Assembly (NCBI GenBank): GCA_000991185.1
Contig: LBRB01000005.1
Coordinates: forward strand, 1-45,810
Origin: Berkelbacteria bacterium GW2011_GWA2_35_9
GTDB lineage: Bacteria; Patescibacteriota; UBA1384; GWA2-35-9
Direction: 5' to 3'
Length of the DNA: 45,810 nucleotides
Shown: in pieces, positions 22,117 through 30,852 of the stretch
How the letters are laid out: each line of letters starts with the position of its first letter
Numbering within the stretch: position 1 is the stretch's first letter
Position numbers and translations under genes: made by a program
Notes under the pieces: generated by a model
The model's input: only the letters and a program-made list of their open reading frames with translations
Database searches by the model: none
What the model was told of the DNA's origin: nothing

Positions 22117-22257
22117 TTATTCACCAATAATTTCTATCAGCACTGCTTCGGCGAGGTTTTTTTGTCGTTTTTCTTTCATATCCTCGCTCATTAATTCAAA
22201 ATATAATTTATCTCCGGTTTGAATACTTTTAGGCAAACTAAATTGGATATGATCATA
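22117..22257 (-). pseudogene. Orphan C-terminal coding remnant next to tRNA-Glu
   Basis: A 46-codon open stretch on the minus strand reads HIQFSLPKSIQTGDKLYFEL, then MSEDMKEKRQKNLAEAVLIE and IIGE before TAA. Composition and codon use look protein-coding. There is no start codon near the front, and the frame is closed by a stop just where the AATTAAGAATT-type repeat begins. It looks like the 3' end of a gene whose 5' part was lost by recombination at the repeat. The family is not recognised. Confidence 0.35.
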
Positions 22258-22301
22258 TTAAATAATTTATAATCAAATTAAGAATTAAGAAACTTAGATT
22301 A

Positions 22302-22347
22302 TTAATTTTGGATTAGGTTCTTAATTCTGAGATATTAATTTTGAATT
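22302..22347. repeat. 46-bp exact dispersed repeat, copy 1
   Basis: TTAATTTTGGATTAGGTTCT ... ATATTAATTTTGAATT is identical over 46 bp to 31951-31996. Related sequence extends further to the left (from about 22271). It lies right at the 3' end of hppA, in the 236-bp gap after the tRNA. Confidence 0.8.
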
Positions 22348-22350
22348 TTA

Positions 22351-24360
22351 TTATATTATCAGCTTTACGATCAACAACGCCACAATGTTCAGAATTTTGA
22401 TCATCGGATTGATAGCTGGACCGGCAGTATCTTTATAAGGATCGCCGACCGTGTCGCCAGTAACTGCCGCTTTGTGCGCTTCACTTCCTTTTCCACCATA
22501 TTTGCCATCTTCAATTAATTTTTTGGCATTATCCCAAGCTGCTCCACCGGTTGTCATCGAAATAGCAATAAATATTCCAGTTACAATCGAACCAACTAAC
22601 ATGCCCCCTAAAGCTTCGGCACCGAGTAAAAATCCGACTAAAATTGGAGCTACCACTGGAATTAATGCTGGAACAATCATCTGCTTCAAAGCCGATTTAG
22701 TCACAATGTCAACTGCTTTCTGATAGTCTGGTTTAGATTCTCCAGTCATAATTCCTGGAATTGCTTTAAACTGTCTTCTCACTTCTTCAACAACTGCCGA
22801 AGCAGCTTTTCCTACCGCTTCCATTGCTTTTGCGCCAAAAAGATAGGGAAGCATTCCACCAATAAATAAGCCAATGATAACTAAATGGTTAGATAAATCA
22901 AAGCTCATTTTTTCACCCAATAAATCAATTTCTGCAGTATAAGACGCAAACAAAACTAAAGCCGCCAACCCAGCAGAAGCGATCGCAAAACCTTTGGTTA
23001 CCGCTTTGGTAGTATTGCCAACCGCATCAAGCGCATCGGTTACATTTCTCGTTTTTTGTGGCAATCCAGCCATCTCGGCTAAACCACCTGCATTGTCAGT
23101 AATTGGACCAAAAGCATCAATCGCTACCACAATTCCAGTTAATGATAACATTGCAAATGCCGCTAAAGCGACACCATACAAATCTGCCCAAAAGTAGGAT
23201 AGAAAGATACCAATCGCAATTAAAATAACTGGCAGAGCAGTTGATTTCATCGAAAGTGCCAAACCGGAAATAATATTTGTTCCGTGCCCGGTCGTTGAAG
23301 CTAATGCAATTGATTTTACTGGACCAAATTCTTTTGAAGTATAATAATCGGTCAAAGCAAAAATTCCAGCTGTCACAAGAATTCCAACTATCATTGGATA
23401 AAATATTTCTAATCTGCCGTATTCAACAATTATTTGTTGATTGCTTAAATAACTGGCAAAAAACCAAAAACCAATCGCTGAAATCAAACCCGCCACAGCT
23501 AATCCCCGGTACATTCCGCTCATAATTTTAGCTTTGCTTTTGACCGTTACGAACCAACTACCAATAATTGAACCAACAACCGCAATTGACCCTAAAAATA
23601 ATGGAATAACAATAACTTCTTCGTTGCCACCAAAAATCAGTCCACCCAAAAGCATTGTTGCCACCGCTGTTACGCCATAAGTTTCAAAAAGATCAGCTGC
23701 CATACCAGCACAATCACCAACATTATCACCAACATTATCGGCGATTGTGGCTGGATTTCGTGGATCGTCTTCCGGGATATTGGCTTCAACTTTACCAACT
23801 AAATCTGCGCCAACATCTGCCGCTTTAGTATAAATTCCTCCACCAAGACGAGCAAAAATTGAAATTAACGATCCGCCTAACCCAAAACCAATCATCGGTG
23901 CTAAATCTCGAGTAAAATAGTAAAATATTGAAACTCCAAAAAGTGCTAACCCAACCACTAACAAACCCGTAACTGAGCCTCCCTTAAAAGCTAATGCAAA
24001 TGCTTGAGGTAAACCTTTTGAAGCAATATGAGCCACTCGCAAATTGGTCCTAACTGAAATAAACATACCAGCAATACCAGCTAGGGCAGATAAAATAGCG
24101 CCAAGTAAAAAACCAATTCCGCTGATTAAACTAATCTGCCACCAAATCAGAGCAAAAACAATCAGTGCTACAATCGCTAAAGTCTGAGTTTGTCTTTTCA
24201 TATACGCATTGGCGCCAACTTGAATTGCTTGAGCAATTTCCTGTAACTTTTGACTACCCCGATCTTTTTTTAAAATCTGCCAACCTAATCCAATCCCATA
24301 TAAAATTGAGATAAGACCGGTAATTATCCCCGAATAAATTGAAAAATCTACAAAATTCAT
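22351..24360 (-). CDS. hppA: Membrane-bound pyrophosphatase, K+-independent H+-pumping type
   Basis: 669-residue, about 16-TM ion pump driven by pyrophosphate hydrolysis. It recovers energy as an ion gradient, which suits a small fermentative cell. Active-site signatures: [56 protein letters not shown] and the C-terminal [24 protein letters not shown]. The determinant position reads [10 protein letters not shown], where a lysine replaces the alanine of K+-dependent enzymes, so this should be K+-independent and H+-pumping. The ATG at 24360 is chosen because GGAGG lies 7 nt upstream. A TTG at 24375 overlaps that ribosome-binding site and is unlikely. Complete and highly conserved. Confidence 0.95.
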   Translation of the reverse strand: MNFVDFSIYSGIITGLISILYGIGLGWQILKKDRGSQKLQEIAQAIQVGANAYMKRQTQTLAIVALIVFALIWWQISLISGIGFLLGAILSALAGIAGMFISVRTNLRVAHIASKGLPQAFALAFKGGSVTGLLVVGLALFGVSIFYYFTRDLAPMIGFGLGGSLISIFARLGGGIYTKAADVGADLVGKVEANIPEDDPRNPATIADNVGDNVGDCAGMAADLFETYGVTAVATMLLGGLIFGGNEEVIVIPLFLGSIAVVGSIIGSWFVTVKSKAKIMSGMYRGLAVAGLISAIGFWFFASYLSNQQIIVEYGRLEIFYPMIVGILVTAGIFALTDYYTSKEFGPVKSIALASTTGHGTNIISGLALSMKSTALPVILIAIGIFLSYFWADLYGVALAAFAMLSLTGIVVAIDAFGPITDNAGGLAEMAGLPQKTRNVTDALDAVGNTTKAVTKGFAIASAGLAALVLFASYTAEIDLLGEKMSFDLSNHLVIIGLFIGGMLPYLFGAKAMEAVGKAASAVVEEVRRQFKAIPGIMTGESKPDYQKAVDIVTKSALKQMIVPALIPVVAPILVGFLLGAEALGGMLVGSIVTGIFIAISMTTGGAAWDNAKKLIEDGKYGGKGSEAHKAAVTGDTVGDPYKDTAGPAINPMIKILNIVALLIVKLII

Positions 24361-24448
24361 AAACAAGACCTCCAAAAATTTAATATTTTTCTACTCTAAA
24401 TTTAGTACAAAACGAGAGAAAAGTAAAGAGAAGACAAGCAATTAAGAA

Positions 24449-24555
24449 TGTCATCCCCGATCTAGTTGGGGATCCAGTATGATAAATCCTGGATTCCCAA
24501 CGTCGAAGCACTCCGCCTGCCTACCGTCAGGCAGGTTTTCGACTTGAGAATGACA
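24449..24555. repeat. Dispersed palindromic repeat, variant copy C
   Basis: Starts TGTCATCCCCGATC, has GGGGATCCAGTATG and CTGGATTCCC in the middle, and ends GAGAATGACA. It carries an extra internal hairpin (CCTGCC...GGCAGG, about 24517-24535) not present in copies A and B. Confidence 0.7.
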
Positions 24556-24590
24556 AAAAATAATATTTTAATTATTTGTTTTAGTTTTTT

Positions 24591-24662
24591 CCGCCATAGG
24601 CGGATCAGCCTTTGGCTGAGAGTTCTAAATTTTGAATTTTGCATTCATAAACCGTGAGGTTT
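24591..24662. repeat. Cluster of small hairpins between hppA and gtrA
   Basis: Three consecutive short palindromes (CCGCCATAGGCGG, CAGCCTTTGGCTG, AAACCGTGAGGTTT) with a TTTTGAATTTT heptamer-type stretch between them. With the element at 24449 they fill the 285-bp gap; no gene is seen in it. One of the hairpins may act as a terminator of the gtrA-side transcript. Confidence 0.55.
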
Positions 24663-25086
24663 ATGCTCTGTACACCCAGAATTTATTCATAATAAAGTTC
24701 CAAATAGTTGAGAAGAAAGTGGCAATCAATAATGCCATTATTTCATGGTAGCCAATTAGATCATAGAATAGATATAGTCCGCTGGCATTAATAGTTGCGC
24801 CAACGCATTGAACTATGTAAGATTTGATCAATAACTTTGCGCCTCGCAATTCTTTGCGTCGAAACGACCAACGAGAATTCATTTCGTAACTGTAATACGA
24901 TGCAACAAAAAAAGACATCACTTTAGCGACAATATGGTGGATGAAAAAATATCGAGTAAATAGAGCATAACCAAACATATCAATCACAAAAGCGGTAGCG
25001 CCAACAATCGCAAATTTAACAAATTGGCGAACAACTTTTCGCTCTTTTACTTTATTGACTTTTTCTGAGGATAATAATTTTTTCAT
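24661..25086 (-). CDS. GtrA family membrane protein (polyprenyl-phosphate sugar flippase-like)
   Basis: 141 residues, four predicted membrane helices, GtrA/DPMS-TM family. The conserved start RQFVKFAIVGATAFVIDMFGY, the MNSRWSFRR and the final WNFIMNKFWVYRA are characteristic. GtrA proteins are thought to move polyprenyl-phosphate-linked sugars across the membrane. Its start overlaps the DUF2079 gene 3' end by 35 bp, and a Dpm1-like synthase lies just upstream. The three thus plausibly make, flip and use an undecaprenyl-phosphate sugar. Confidence 0.9.
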   Translation of the reverse strand: MKKLLSSEKVNKVKERKVVRQFVKFAIVGATAFVIDMFGYALFTRYFFIHHIVAKVMSFFVASYYSYEMNSRWSFRRKELRGAKLLIKSYIVQCVGATINASGLYLFYDLIGYHEIMALLIATFFSTIWNFIMNKFWVYRA

Positions 25087-26950
25087 TGCGTATAACTATT
25101 TTATAATTATCTCCGCCATTTAGATAGCCATTACTAATCGTTTGATACTCGTCGTCAGTTAATGGGTAACGACTTAATTGTGGCACCAAAACAATATATT
25201 CAGCGCCATCAACTCTAGGAAAAAGATAGATAGTATCTCGACCACTCAATATTGGAGCCAGAGTATTTTGAGCTGAAACTGATGCTTGAGCTGGAATAAT
25301 TTTAAGTGGTTCTATAATTTCTCGATCTAAAACTAATTGAGACAATCTAAAATTTTTTAATCCAATAAATGGACTGCGTAAAAATAGAGAAGTCAATAAT
25401 GAAGCCGAAAGTAAATAGACTGCACCAAAAATAATAATTTTTGGTTTTTGGTAACGCTTAAACAAATAATAAATCGATAAAATTGCGGATAAAGCTAGGA
25501 TAGCTGAAAATTGAGCTTGGTAATGAAAATTCCAATTGTACTGCACAAAACGACTCGACAAAAAATTTTCTCCAAACATCGGAAAGGCAATAATTGAAAT
25601 TGGAACCAAAATTAAACCGCCAAAAGAAATTATTATTTTAAGCAGAGTGTACAATTTCAGATCAGGATGAAAAAAAACATAAAATGTATGTAGGGGATTG
25701 GTCAATATTGATTTAGCGATTTGCGGAAATGAACTACCGAAATCTTGATAATTGTTGGCATAAATATAATTACTAGCTGAAGTTTTTGCCCATGGATAAA
25801 AATCTTGCGCATGGGCTGGAATAATAATTTTAGTCGCAAGTAAAAACCAAACTATCGAAATAATAATAGTTGCAATTGCAGTCAGTTTATAGCGTTTAAT
25901 ATTTAAATTAAATCTTAAATCTTTCCCCCAAAAATAGATAAATATTCCCAGCATAAATGCGTGAAGCGGAATGCTCTCTTTCAATCCAATCCACAATATT
26001 AAGAATAAAAAGTATTTCCATATATTATTATTTATCAAAAACCAAAACGCCCAAAGAAATAATGCCGGTGCCATATTTTCAGGGTAAAATCCAAAACTTA
26101 ATGCCATCTGCAAACCTGGATAGAGAACGAAAACCAACATTGCTGTTAGCGACAACCAATAATTTTTTGTCAATTTATTAATCACTAAATAGAGCGGAAT
26201 TATACCAGAAACAGCAATTAAAGCTTGTAAGATTAGTAAAGTGATTGGACTTTTAAATAACCAGTAAAATGGCACTAATAGCATAATCGTCGGGTGAAAA
26301 TGGTCCGCCCAAATATGAGTCACTCCTCGAATTGTGCTGTAGGGCGTAATGAAACGACTGTAATTGTAAAATACTTGATTAAAGAGACCAACATCCGAAG
26401 CCGGCGCATTAAAAGTTGTTAATGGCAAGCAAGAAATTAGCAAAAATATTAAAACACCAATAATTACTACCAGCCACCAAACAATTTTTTTAATTTTTGA
26501 TGATATTTCAATACTTGAAAAATTAATAACGCTCGTTAAATATAACGAACAGGAAAACGCTAAAATTAAAACAACTATTTCTTCACTGCCAATTATTTGT
26601 GAAAAAGAAAAAAACTGACTATCAAGCAAAAATATTAAATTACTTTTTCTAAAAATAAAATAAATAAAAATCAATAAACCAGCTTTTAATATGCGTGTCC
26701 AATTTGGGAAATTCATTGATAATTTTTTATCATTATTAAAATAGGCAATAATATTTACCCCTAGGATAATCGCTAAAACAACTAGAAAAACAATAATCTG
26801 AAAACTTGTTTTAGGGTGTGGATTATTGATTACCCAATCCATAAAATCGCCCTTATTTAAAAGAGCCATCATCCCCAAACTGAAAAAATAACCAAATATT
26901 AAATTGGTTAACCAATATTTTAAACCTAATATTTTTTCCTTATTTAACAT
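25052..26950 (-). CDS. DUF2079 membrane protein (putative GT-C glycosyltransferase)
   Basis: 632 residues with about 12-13 membrane helices. The DUF2079 signature begins after the second loop: FNAPASDVGLFNQVFYNYSR, GVTHIWADHFHPTIMLLVPF, LPLYLV-type helices and KESIPLHAFMLGIFI. A C-terminal periplasmic-facing segment follows (PAQASVSAQNTLAPILSGRD, YIVLVPQLSRYPL). The DxGLFNQ aspartate and the DHFHP motif occupy positions where GT-C enzymes hold catalytic acidic residues. Uses a lipid-linked sugar donor, by inference. It shares one base with the Dpm1-like gene upstream and overlaps gtrA downstream: a tight operon. It is longer than the second DUF2079 protein at 27666-29162. Confidence 0.85.
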   Translation of the reverse strand: MLNKEKILGLKYWLTNLIFGYFFSLGMMALLNKGDFMDWVINNPHPKTSFQIIVFLVVLAIILGVNIIAYFNNDKKLSMNFPNWTRILKAGLLIFIYFIFRKSNLIFLLDSQFFSFSQIIGSEEIVVLILAFSCSLYLTSVINFSSIEISSKIKKIVWWLVVIIGVLIFLLISCLPLTTFNAPASDVGLFNQVFYNYSRFITPYSTIRGVTHIWADHFHPTIMLLVPFYWLFKSPITLLILQALIAVSGIIPLYLVINKLTKNYWLSLTAMLVFVLYPGLQMALSFGFYPENMAPALFLWAFWFLINNNIWKYFLFLILWIGLKESIPLHAFMLGIFIYFWGKDLRFNLNIKRYKLTAIATIIISIVWFLLATKIIIPAHAQDFYPWAKTSASNYIYANNYQDFGSSFPQIAKSILTNPLHTFYVFFHPDLKLYTLLKIIISFGGLILVPISIIAFPMFGENFLSSRFVQYNWNFHYQAQFSAILALSAILSIYYLFKRYQKPKIIIFGAVYLLSASLLTSLFLRSPFIGLKNFRLSQLVLDREIIEPLKIIPAQASVSAQNTLAPILSGRDTIYLFPRVDGAEYIVLVPQLSRYPLTDDEYQTISNGYLNGGDNYKIVIRNEKIIILRKSQ

Positions 26951-27669
26951 TACAAATGCTTAAATCTTTCTAATGCTAAGCGTAAAACTATTTTGGCAGA
27001 TTTTTTCAGTTCACCGCTAATTTTTGATTCGCCAGCTCGGCGATCAAAAAACACAATTGGAAATTCGGCAATTCTGTATTTTTTTCTTTTTGCAAAATAG
27101 ACTGTTTCAACCAACATAGCATAGCCACTCGATTTAATTCCAAAATTAATAATTTCTGCTAATAATTTTCGACTAAATCGTTTAAAACCAGAAGTAACAT
27201 CGTGAGTTTTTATACCCAACATAATTCGGGTCGCTAAATTTGCTCCTCTTGAATTTAATTGCCTTTTCCAATCCCAGCCGACCACACCCCCATCCTTTAT
27301 ATAGCGAGAACCAACCAATAAATCGATCTTTTTATCCCCGTCCAACATATTTTGCAAATATTTTGGCTGGTGCGATAGATCAGCATCCATCGAAATAATA
27401 TAATCATAATTCTTCTCAAGCGCCCACTTAAAACCGGCTTCATACGCTTTACCCAGACCCTCTTTATTCATCCGATGAAGAAGATTGACTCTATTATCTT
27501 TTATTGAAAATTTTTTGACCACATCATAAGTTTTATCCGGACTATTGTCATCCACCACCAAAATATCTAAAACTTTTTCATTTGTATCTGAAATTACCAA
27601 AACCTGCGGAATTATTTCAGCAATATTTTTCCGTTCGTTATAAGTTGGAACAATAACTAAATATTTCAT
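26950..27669 (-). CDS. Dolichol-phosphate mannosyltransferase-like GT2 (polyprenyl-phosphate hexose synthase)
   Basis: 239-residue GT-A enzyme of family GT2, Dpm1-like, without a C-terminal membrane domain. Motifs: VPTYNERKNIAEII, LDILVVDDNSPDKTYDVVKK, the EGLGKAYEAGFKWAL helix, YIISMDADLSHQP (DxD metal site), LLVGSRYIKDGGVVGW, WKRQLNSRGANLATRIMLG, HDVTSGFKRFSR, and the amphipathic membrane-association helix near DRRAGESKIS. It transfers a hexose from a nucleotide sugar to a polyprenyl phosphate on the cytoplasmic face. It overlaps the second DUF2079 gene by 4 bp and touches the first, so it lies between two possible GT-C users of its product. Confidence 0.92.
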   Translation of the reverse strand: MKYLVIVPTYNERKNIAEIIPQVLVISDTNEKVLDILVVDDNSPDKTYDVVKKFSIKDNRVNLLHRMNKEGLGKAYEAGFKWALEKNYDYIISMDADLSHQPKYLQNMLDGDKKIDLLVGSRYIKDGGVVGWDWKRQLNSRGANLATRIMLGIKTHDVTSGFKRFSRKLLAEIINFGIKSSGYAMLVETVYFAKRKKYRIAEFPIVFFDRRAGESKISGELKKSAKIVLRLALERFKHL

Positions 27670-29162
27670 TCTATTTGATTATTTTTAAATAAATAAGTTG
27701 AATAACTTTCTTGCTCGTCTTTATAGACTAACTCATAATACCCCCATCCTTCAAGTGTCCCTTTTGTAATTAACTCATCAATTAATGGTTTAATGTTAGC
27801 TAGCTCTTTCGGTGCAAAACTCGAACCATAGCGGGTATCTAGCAAAACATAATTATAAATTCGGTTACTAGGCGCATTACAAAATGGGCATTGCAATAGA
27901 TAAATTGATTTTCGATTAGTCAAATGCGGTACAATATTATTTTGGGTAACAACTGATGCCTTTTTCGGAATTAAATTTATTGCTTGATTTATTCCCGAAT
28001 AATCATTAATCGTTTTCCAGCGAGAGGGGCTTATTCCATCCCAAAAAGTTGTTTTGGCTTTATAAAAATTTATATAACTAGTATAAATCAAAAAAAAGAT
28101 TGACCAAACTATGACTATGATATTTCTATATTTTTTATTAGTTATTAATGCTGATAAACGAGCTATTGTGTAGATTGTCGCTAGAGATAAAATAAACATT
28201 CCAATTACTCCATATTGAGCTGATAGTGTCCATAAAACATCTCGGTCGGAAACAAATTTAGTTAATAGAAATGGGACTGAAAAAATTAAAATATCTGGAC
28301 TAAAAAAAGGCAAGTACCAAAAACTACCGAAATATGTTTTAAATGTATTAACTTTAACGAGATTATTAATGAAAGAATCCCAAATTTTTTGCATAGTACT
28401 AATTGGAAATTTAATAGTATTGTAAATCACGTCTATGTAACTATTACCTAAATAGTGATAGTCAAAATAATTTTGCTTGAAAGAACTAAAGGATAAAACA
28501 GGCATGATTTTATAAATTGCTAAAAATGACATTAACGATAAAATCAATAACTTAAAATTATTTTTAACCTCATCTTTCTTTTGACAACTATTTATCATTA
28601 ATCCTAGTGCCGTAAACCCGATATAAATAGGCATATCTTCTTTAGTTAGCACAGCTAAAAAAGCAAAAGCAATTGACCACCAATATTTTTTTTCTAGCCA
28701 AAAATAGACAAAATAAGCATAGAAAAAAACAGCAATTGTGGCTAAATGAAAATCAAAATCAATTGCCGATCTTATCCCGATGGATGATAAATAGGCAATA
28801 ATAATTACCCAACTAATTAAATTATTATTTAATTTTTTTTTAGAGATCAAATAAAGTGGGTAAGCACTCAAAACAACCAATAACGCTTGAATAATTAATA
28901 ATGTTTCAGCGTGAGGATAAATTAAATAGATCAAGCCAATTGGATAGAGGATTAAGCCAAAATGATCACTCAACAAATTTAATCCTCTAACAGTATTAAA
29001 AATTGATTGGAAATGACTATAAAGCCAAGTTTGTTGATCGTAAATTCCCAAATCCCAAGCATGAGTACTAAAATTCCAATGGTTCAATAAACTATGCAAA
29101 GAAAATAGGACAAAAAAAATAAGGATTACTACCCAAACCAAATAATTCTTAATAAAATTCAT
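27666..29162 (-). CDS. Second DUF2079 membrane protein (putative GT-C glycosyltransferase)
   Basis: 498 residues with about 10-11 membrane helices. Recognisable DUF2079 landmarks are the WDLGIYDQQTWLYSHF motif (the Asp-containing first loop), GLNLLSDHFGLILYPIGLIYL, TKEDMPIYIGF, and the C-terminal loop with KKASVVTQNNIVPHLTNRKS and YVLLDTRYG. It shares the loop order of the first DUF2079 protein but is about 130 residues shorter at the N-terminus. Probably attaches sugars from a lipid carrier to a surface acceptor. Overlaps the Dpm1-like gene by 4 bp, consistent with translational coupling. Confidence 0.85.
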   Translation of the reverse strand: MNFIKNYLVWVVILIFFVLFSLHSLLNHWNFSTHAWDLGIYDQQTWLYSHFQSIFNTVRGLNLLSDHFGLILYPIGLIYLIYPHAETLLIIQALLVVLSAYPLYLISKKKLNNNLISWVIIIAYLSSIGIRSAIDFDFHLATIAVFFYAYFVYFWLEKKYWWSIAFAFLAVLTKEDMPIYIGFTALGLMINSCQKKDEVKNNFKLLILSLMSFLAIYKIMPVLSFSSFKQNYFDYHYLGNSYIDVIYNTIKFPISTMQKIWDSFINNLVKVNTFKTYFGSFWYLPFFSPDILIFSVPFLLTKFVSDRDVLWTLSAQYGVIGMFILSLATIYTIARLSALITNKKYRNIIVIVWSIFFLIYTSYINFYKAKTTFWDGISPSRWKTINDYSGINQAINLIPKKASVVTQNNIVPHLTNRKSIYLLQCPFCNAPSNRIYNYVLLDTRYGSSFAPKELANIKPLIDELITKGTLEGWGYYELVYKDEQESYSTYLFKNNQIE

Positions 29163-29180
29163 TTTTTCAGCTGATTAATT

Positions 29181-29277
29181 TGTCATCCTCGAGCTGATGT
29201 GAGCTTGTCGAACATCAACATCGGGGATCCAAGATAAAATGCTTAATACTGGATTCCCGATCAAGTCGGGAATGACA
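29181..29277. repeat. Dispersed palindromic repeat, copy B (97 bp)
   Basis: Starts TGTCATCCTCGAGCTG, has GGGGATCCAAG and TACTGGATTCCCG, and ends CGGGAATGACA, in the same order as copy A at 18339-18428. It fills most of the 141-bp gap between two glycan genes. Confidence 0.75.
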
Positions 29278-29303
29278 TTTTGTAATTACGAATAAAATAG
29301 TTT

Positions 29304-30851
29304 CTATTTTATTCTCTCGTATTTATCCACCCCAACACTAACCATATCCTGACTTGAAATCAGTTTTAAATTTGGGTCATTTGGCTGACAATTACCAACG
29401 TCTTTTGGATTGCGGATAAAATAAATTATATCAGCCGATTCTCTCCAATCTAATTTTTCGTTCCACTTAAACAAAAAATCATAAGCTGGTTGGTAAGAAA
29501 AACAGCCTGGATAAAAAAACTTATAGCAAACATTAATCTGAACCGGTTGACCTTGCGCATCGTCCACAATATAATTAGCTAAATTTCTTAAATCAATATA
29601 GAGCAAATCGGAAGGTTGAACCGGGTTGTGAGTGGCACGAATCTCTCCTTGATAAATTTCGTTAAAAATTGGCTGACTATTTGAATAAATATAGTAACCG
29701 CCAACGATAATCAATATGATCGTTCCCCAAATTTTAGTTTTTGAAATTAAATATCCTAAAATATCAGCCAGTGCAATAAATAACATTGGATAAATTGCGA
29801 TAAAATAGTAATCCCACAAGGGGAATCGAAATAGTCCAGCTGAAATTAAAAAGAAAAACACCCAAAGCGCAGAAAACAGATACCAATCTTTGAGTTTTTT
29901 TCGACCAAAACATGCAAAAATAATTGTTGCTACCAGTGCTACAACCCACCCAATCGTAATGCTCAATTTTCTTTCCCCGTTTCCCCATCGAATAAAACTC
30001 TGCATTGAGACATCTAAACTGGTGATTACTCGCTCAATCGAAGTTACCAAACCAAGATTATTGACTGCGTTTGGGTCCTCCGCTTTAACCAAAGCGCCAT
30101 AATATTGACGAATATCAGCCAGATTATGGGTAGCTTGATAATAAATGTAAGGGGAATAAAGTGCTAAAAATATTACTAACGCAATTAACCAATTTTTGAC
30201 CCCTTGGCGATAAGATTTTTTCCAAAAAAGATAAATAAAAATTGGCAAAATTAGTAGAAAACAAGAAGAGTGAATTTGTAAAGTTGCCGACAAACTAAAA
30301 CCAAAAAACGCCCACCAGCCCCAATGAGCTTTTTTATTTTGACTGATTGTCCAAACGCTATCCATAAGCATCAACAAAAACGGTAATAAATAAAACGGGT
30401 TAGTGAAACCACGACCCATGGCGGTAAATTTATAAGTAAAAGCTAAAAGAAAAGCGACAATTATGCCTTTAATTGAAGAATCAAATATTTTTCTAACTAA
30501 ATAATAACTATAAACTACTGATATCAAAGCTAAAATACCGGAAAAATAACTAGCTGACAAAGCATTTAAATTAGTTAATAATAACGGAATTGCTAATAAG
30601 TAGTAATAAAACGGACCTAAATAAGCTTTGTAGCCACCTTTTTCCAAAGCTGCCGGTCCTTGATACAAAATATTTTTATTTCGAATTGAATCTGCAACTG
30701 GGTTTAAATGATTACCTTGATCAAAACCAACGATGGCTGTCATGTTTACTTTATAAAACATCAGAAAAGCTGAACCAATTAAAATTACGGTCAGTACAAT
30801 ATTTTGCCAACTTAAAAATTGTTTTTTCTGAAATTTTTTTATTTTTTCCAT
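29304..30851 (-). CDS. GT39/ArnT-like membrane glycosyltransferase
   Basis: About 515 residues with about 11 membrane helices. The first large loop holds VGFDQGNHLNPVADSI, where the aspartate matches the catalytic acidic residue of PMT/ArnT-like (GT39/GT83) enzymes. YKAYLGPFYYYLLAIPLLL, GRGFTNPFYLLPFLLMLMD and HSSCFLLILPIFIYLFW follow. A C-terminal soluble segment carries LLYIDLRNLANYI and CYKFFYPGCFSYQPAYDFLF. It probably moves a sugar from a polyprenyl-phosphate donor onto a surface lipid or protein. The ATG at 30851 is preferred over an in-frame TTG at 30866, which would overlap the preceding gene's 3' end. Confidence 0.8.
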   Translation of the reverse strand: MEKIKKFQKKQFLSWQNIVLTVILIGSAFLMFYKVNMTAIVGFDQGNHLNPVADSIRNKNILYQGPAALEKGGYKAYLGPFYYYLLAIPLLLTNLNALSASYFSGILALISVVYSYYLVRKIFDSSIKGIIVAFLLAFTYKFTAMGRGFTNPFYLLPFLLMLMDSVWTISQNKKAHWGWWAFFGFSLSATLQIHSSCFLLILPIFIYLFWKKSYRQGVKNWLIALVIFLALYSPYIYYQATHNLADIRQYYGALVKAEDPNAVNNLGLVTSIERVITSLDVSMQSFIRWGNGERKLSITIGWVVALVATIIFACFGRKKLKDWYLFSALWVFFFLISAGLFRFPLWDYYFIAIYPMLFIALADILGYLISKTKIWGTIILIIVGGYYIYSNSQPIFNEIYQGEIRATHNPVQPSDLLYIDLRNLANYIVDDAQGQPVQINVCYKFFYPGCFSYQPAYDFLFKWNEKLDWRESADIIYFIRNPKDVGNCQPNDPNLKLISSQDMVSVGVDKYERIK

Positions 30852-30852
30852 C

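Noticed and set aside
24449-24555. Insertion sequence
   Set aside because: The element has inverted ends but no transposase frame of any length; it is better described as a non-autonomous repeat.
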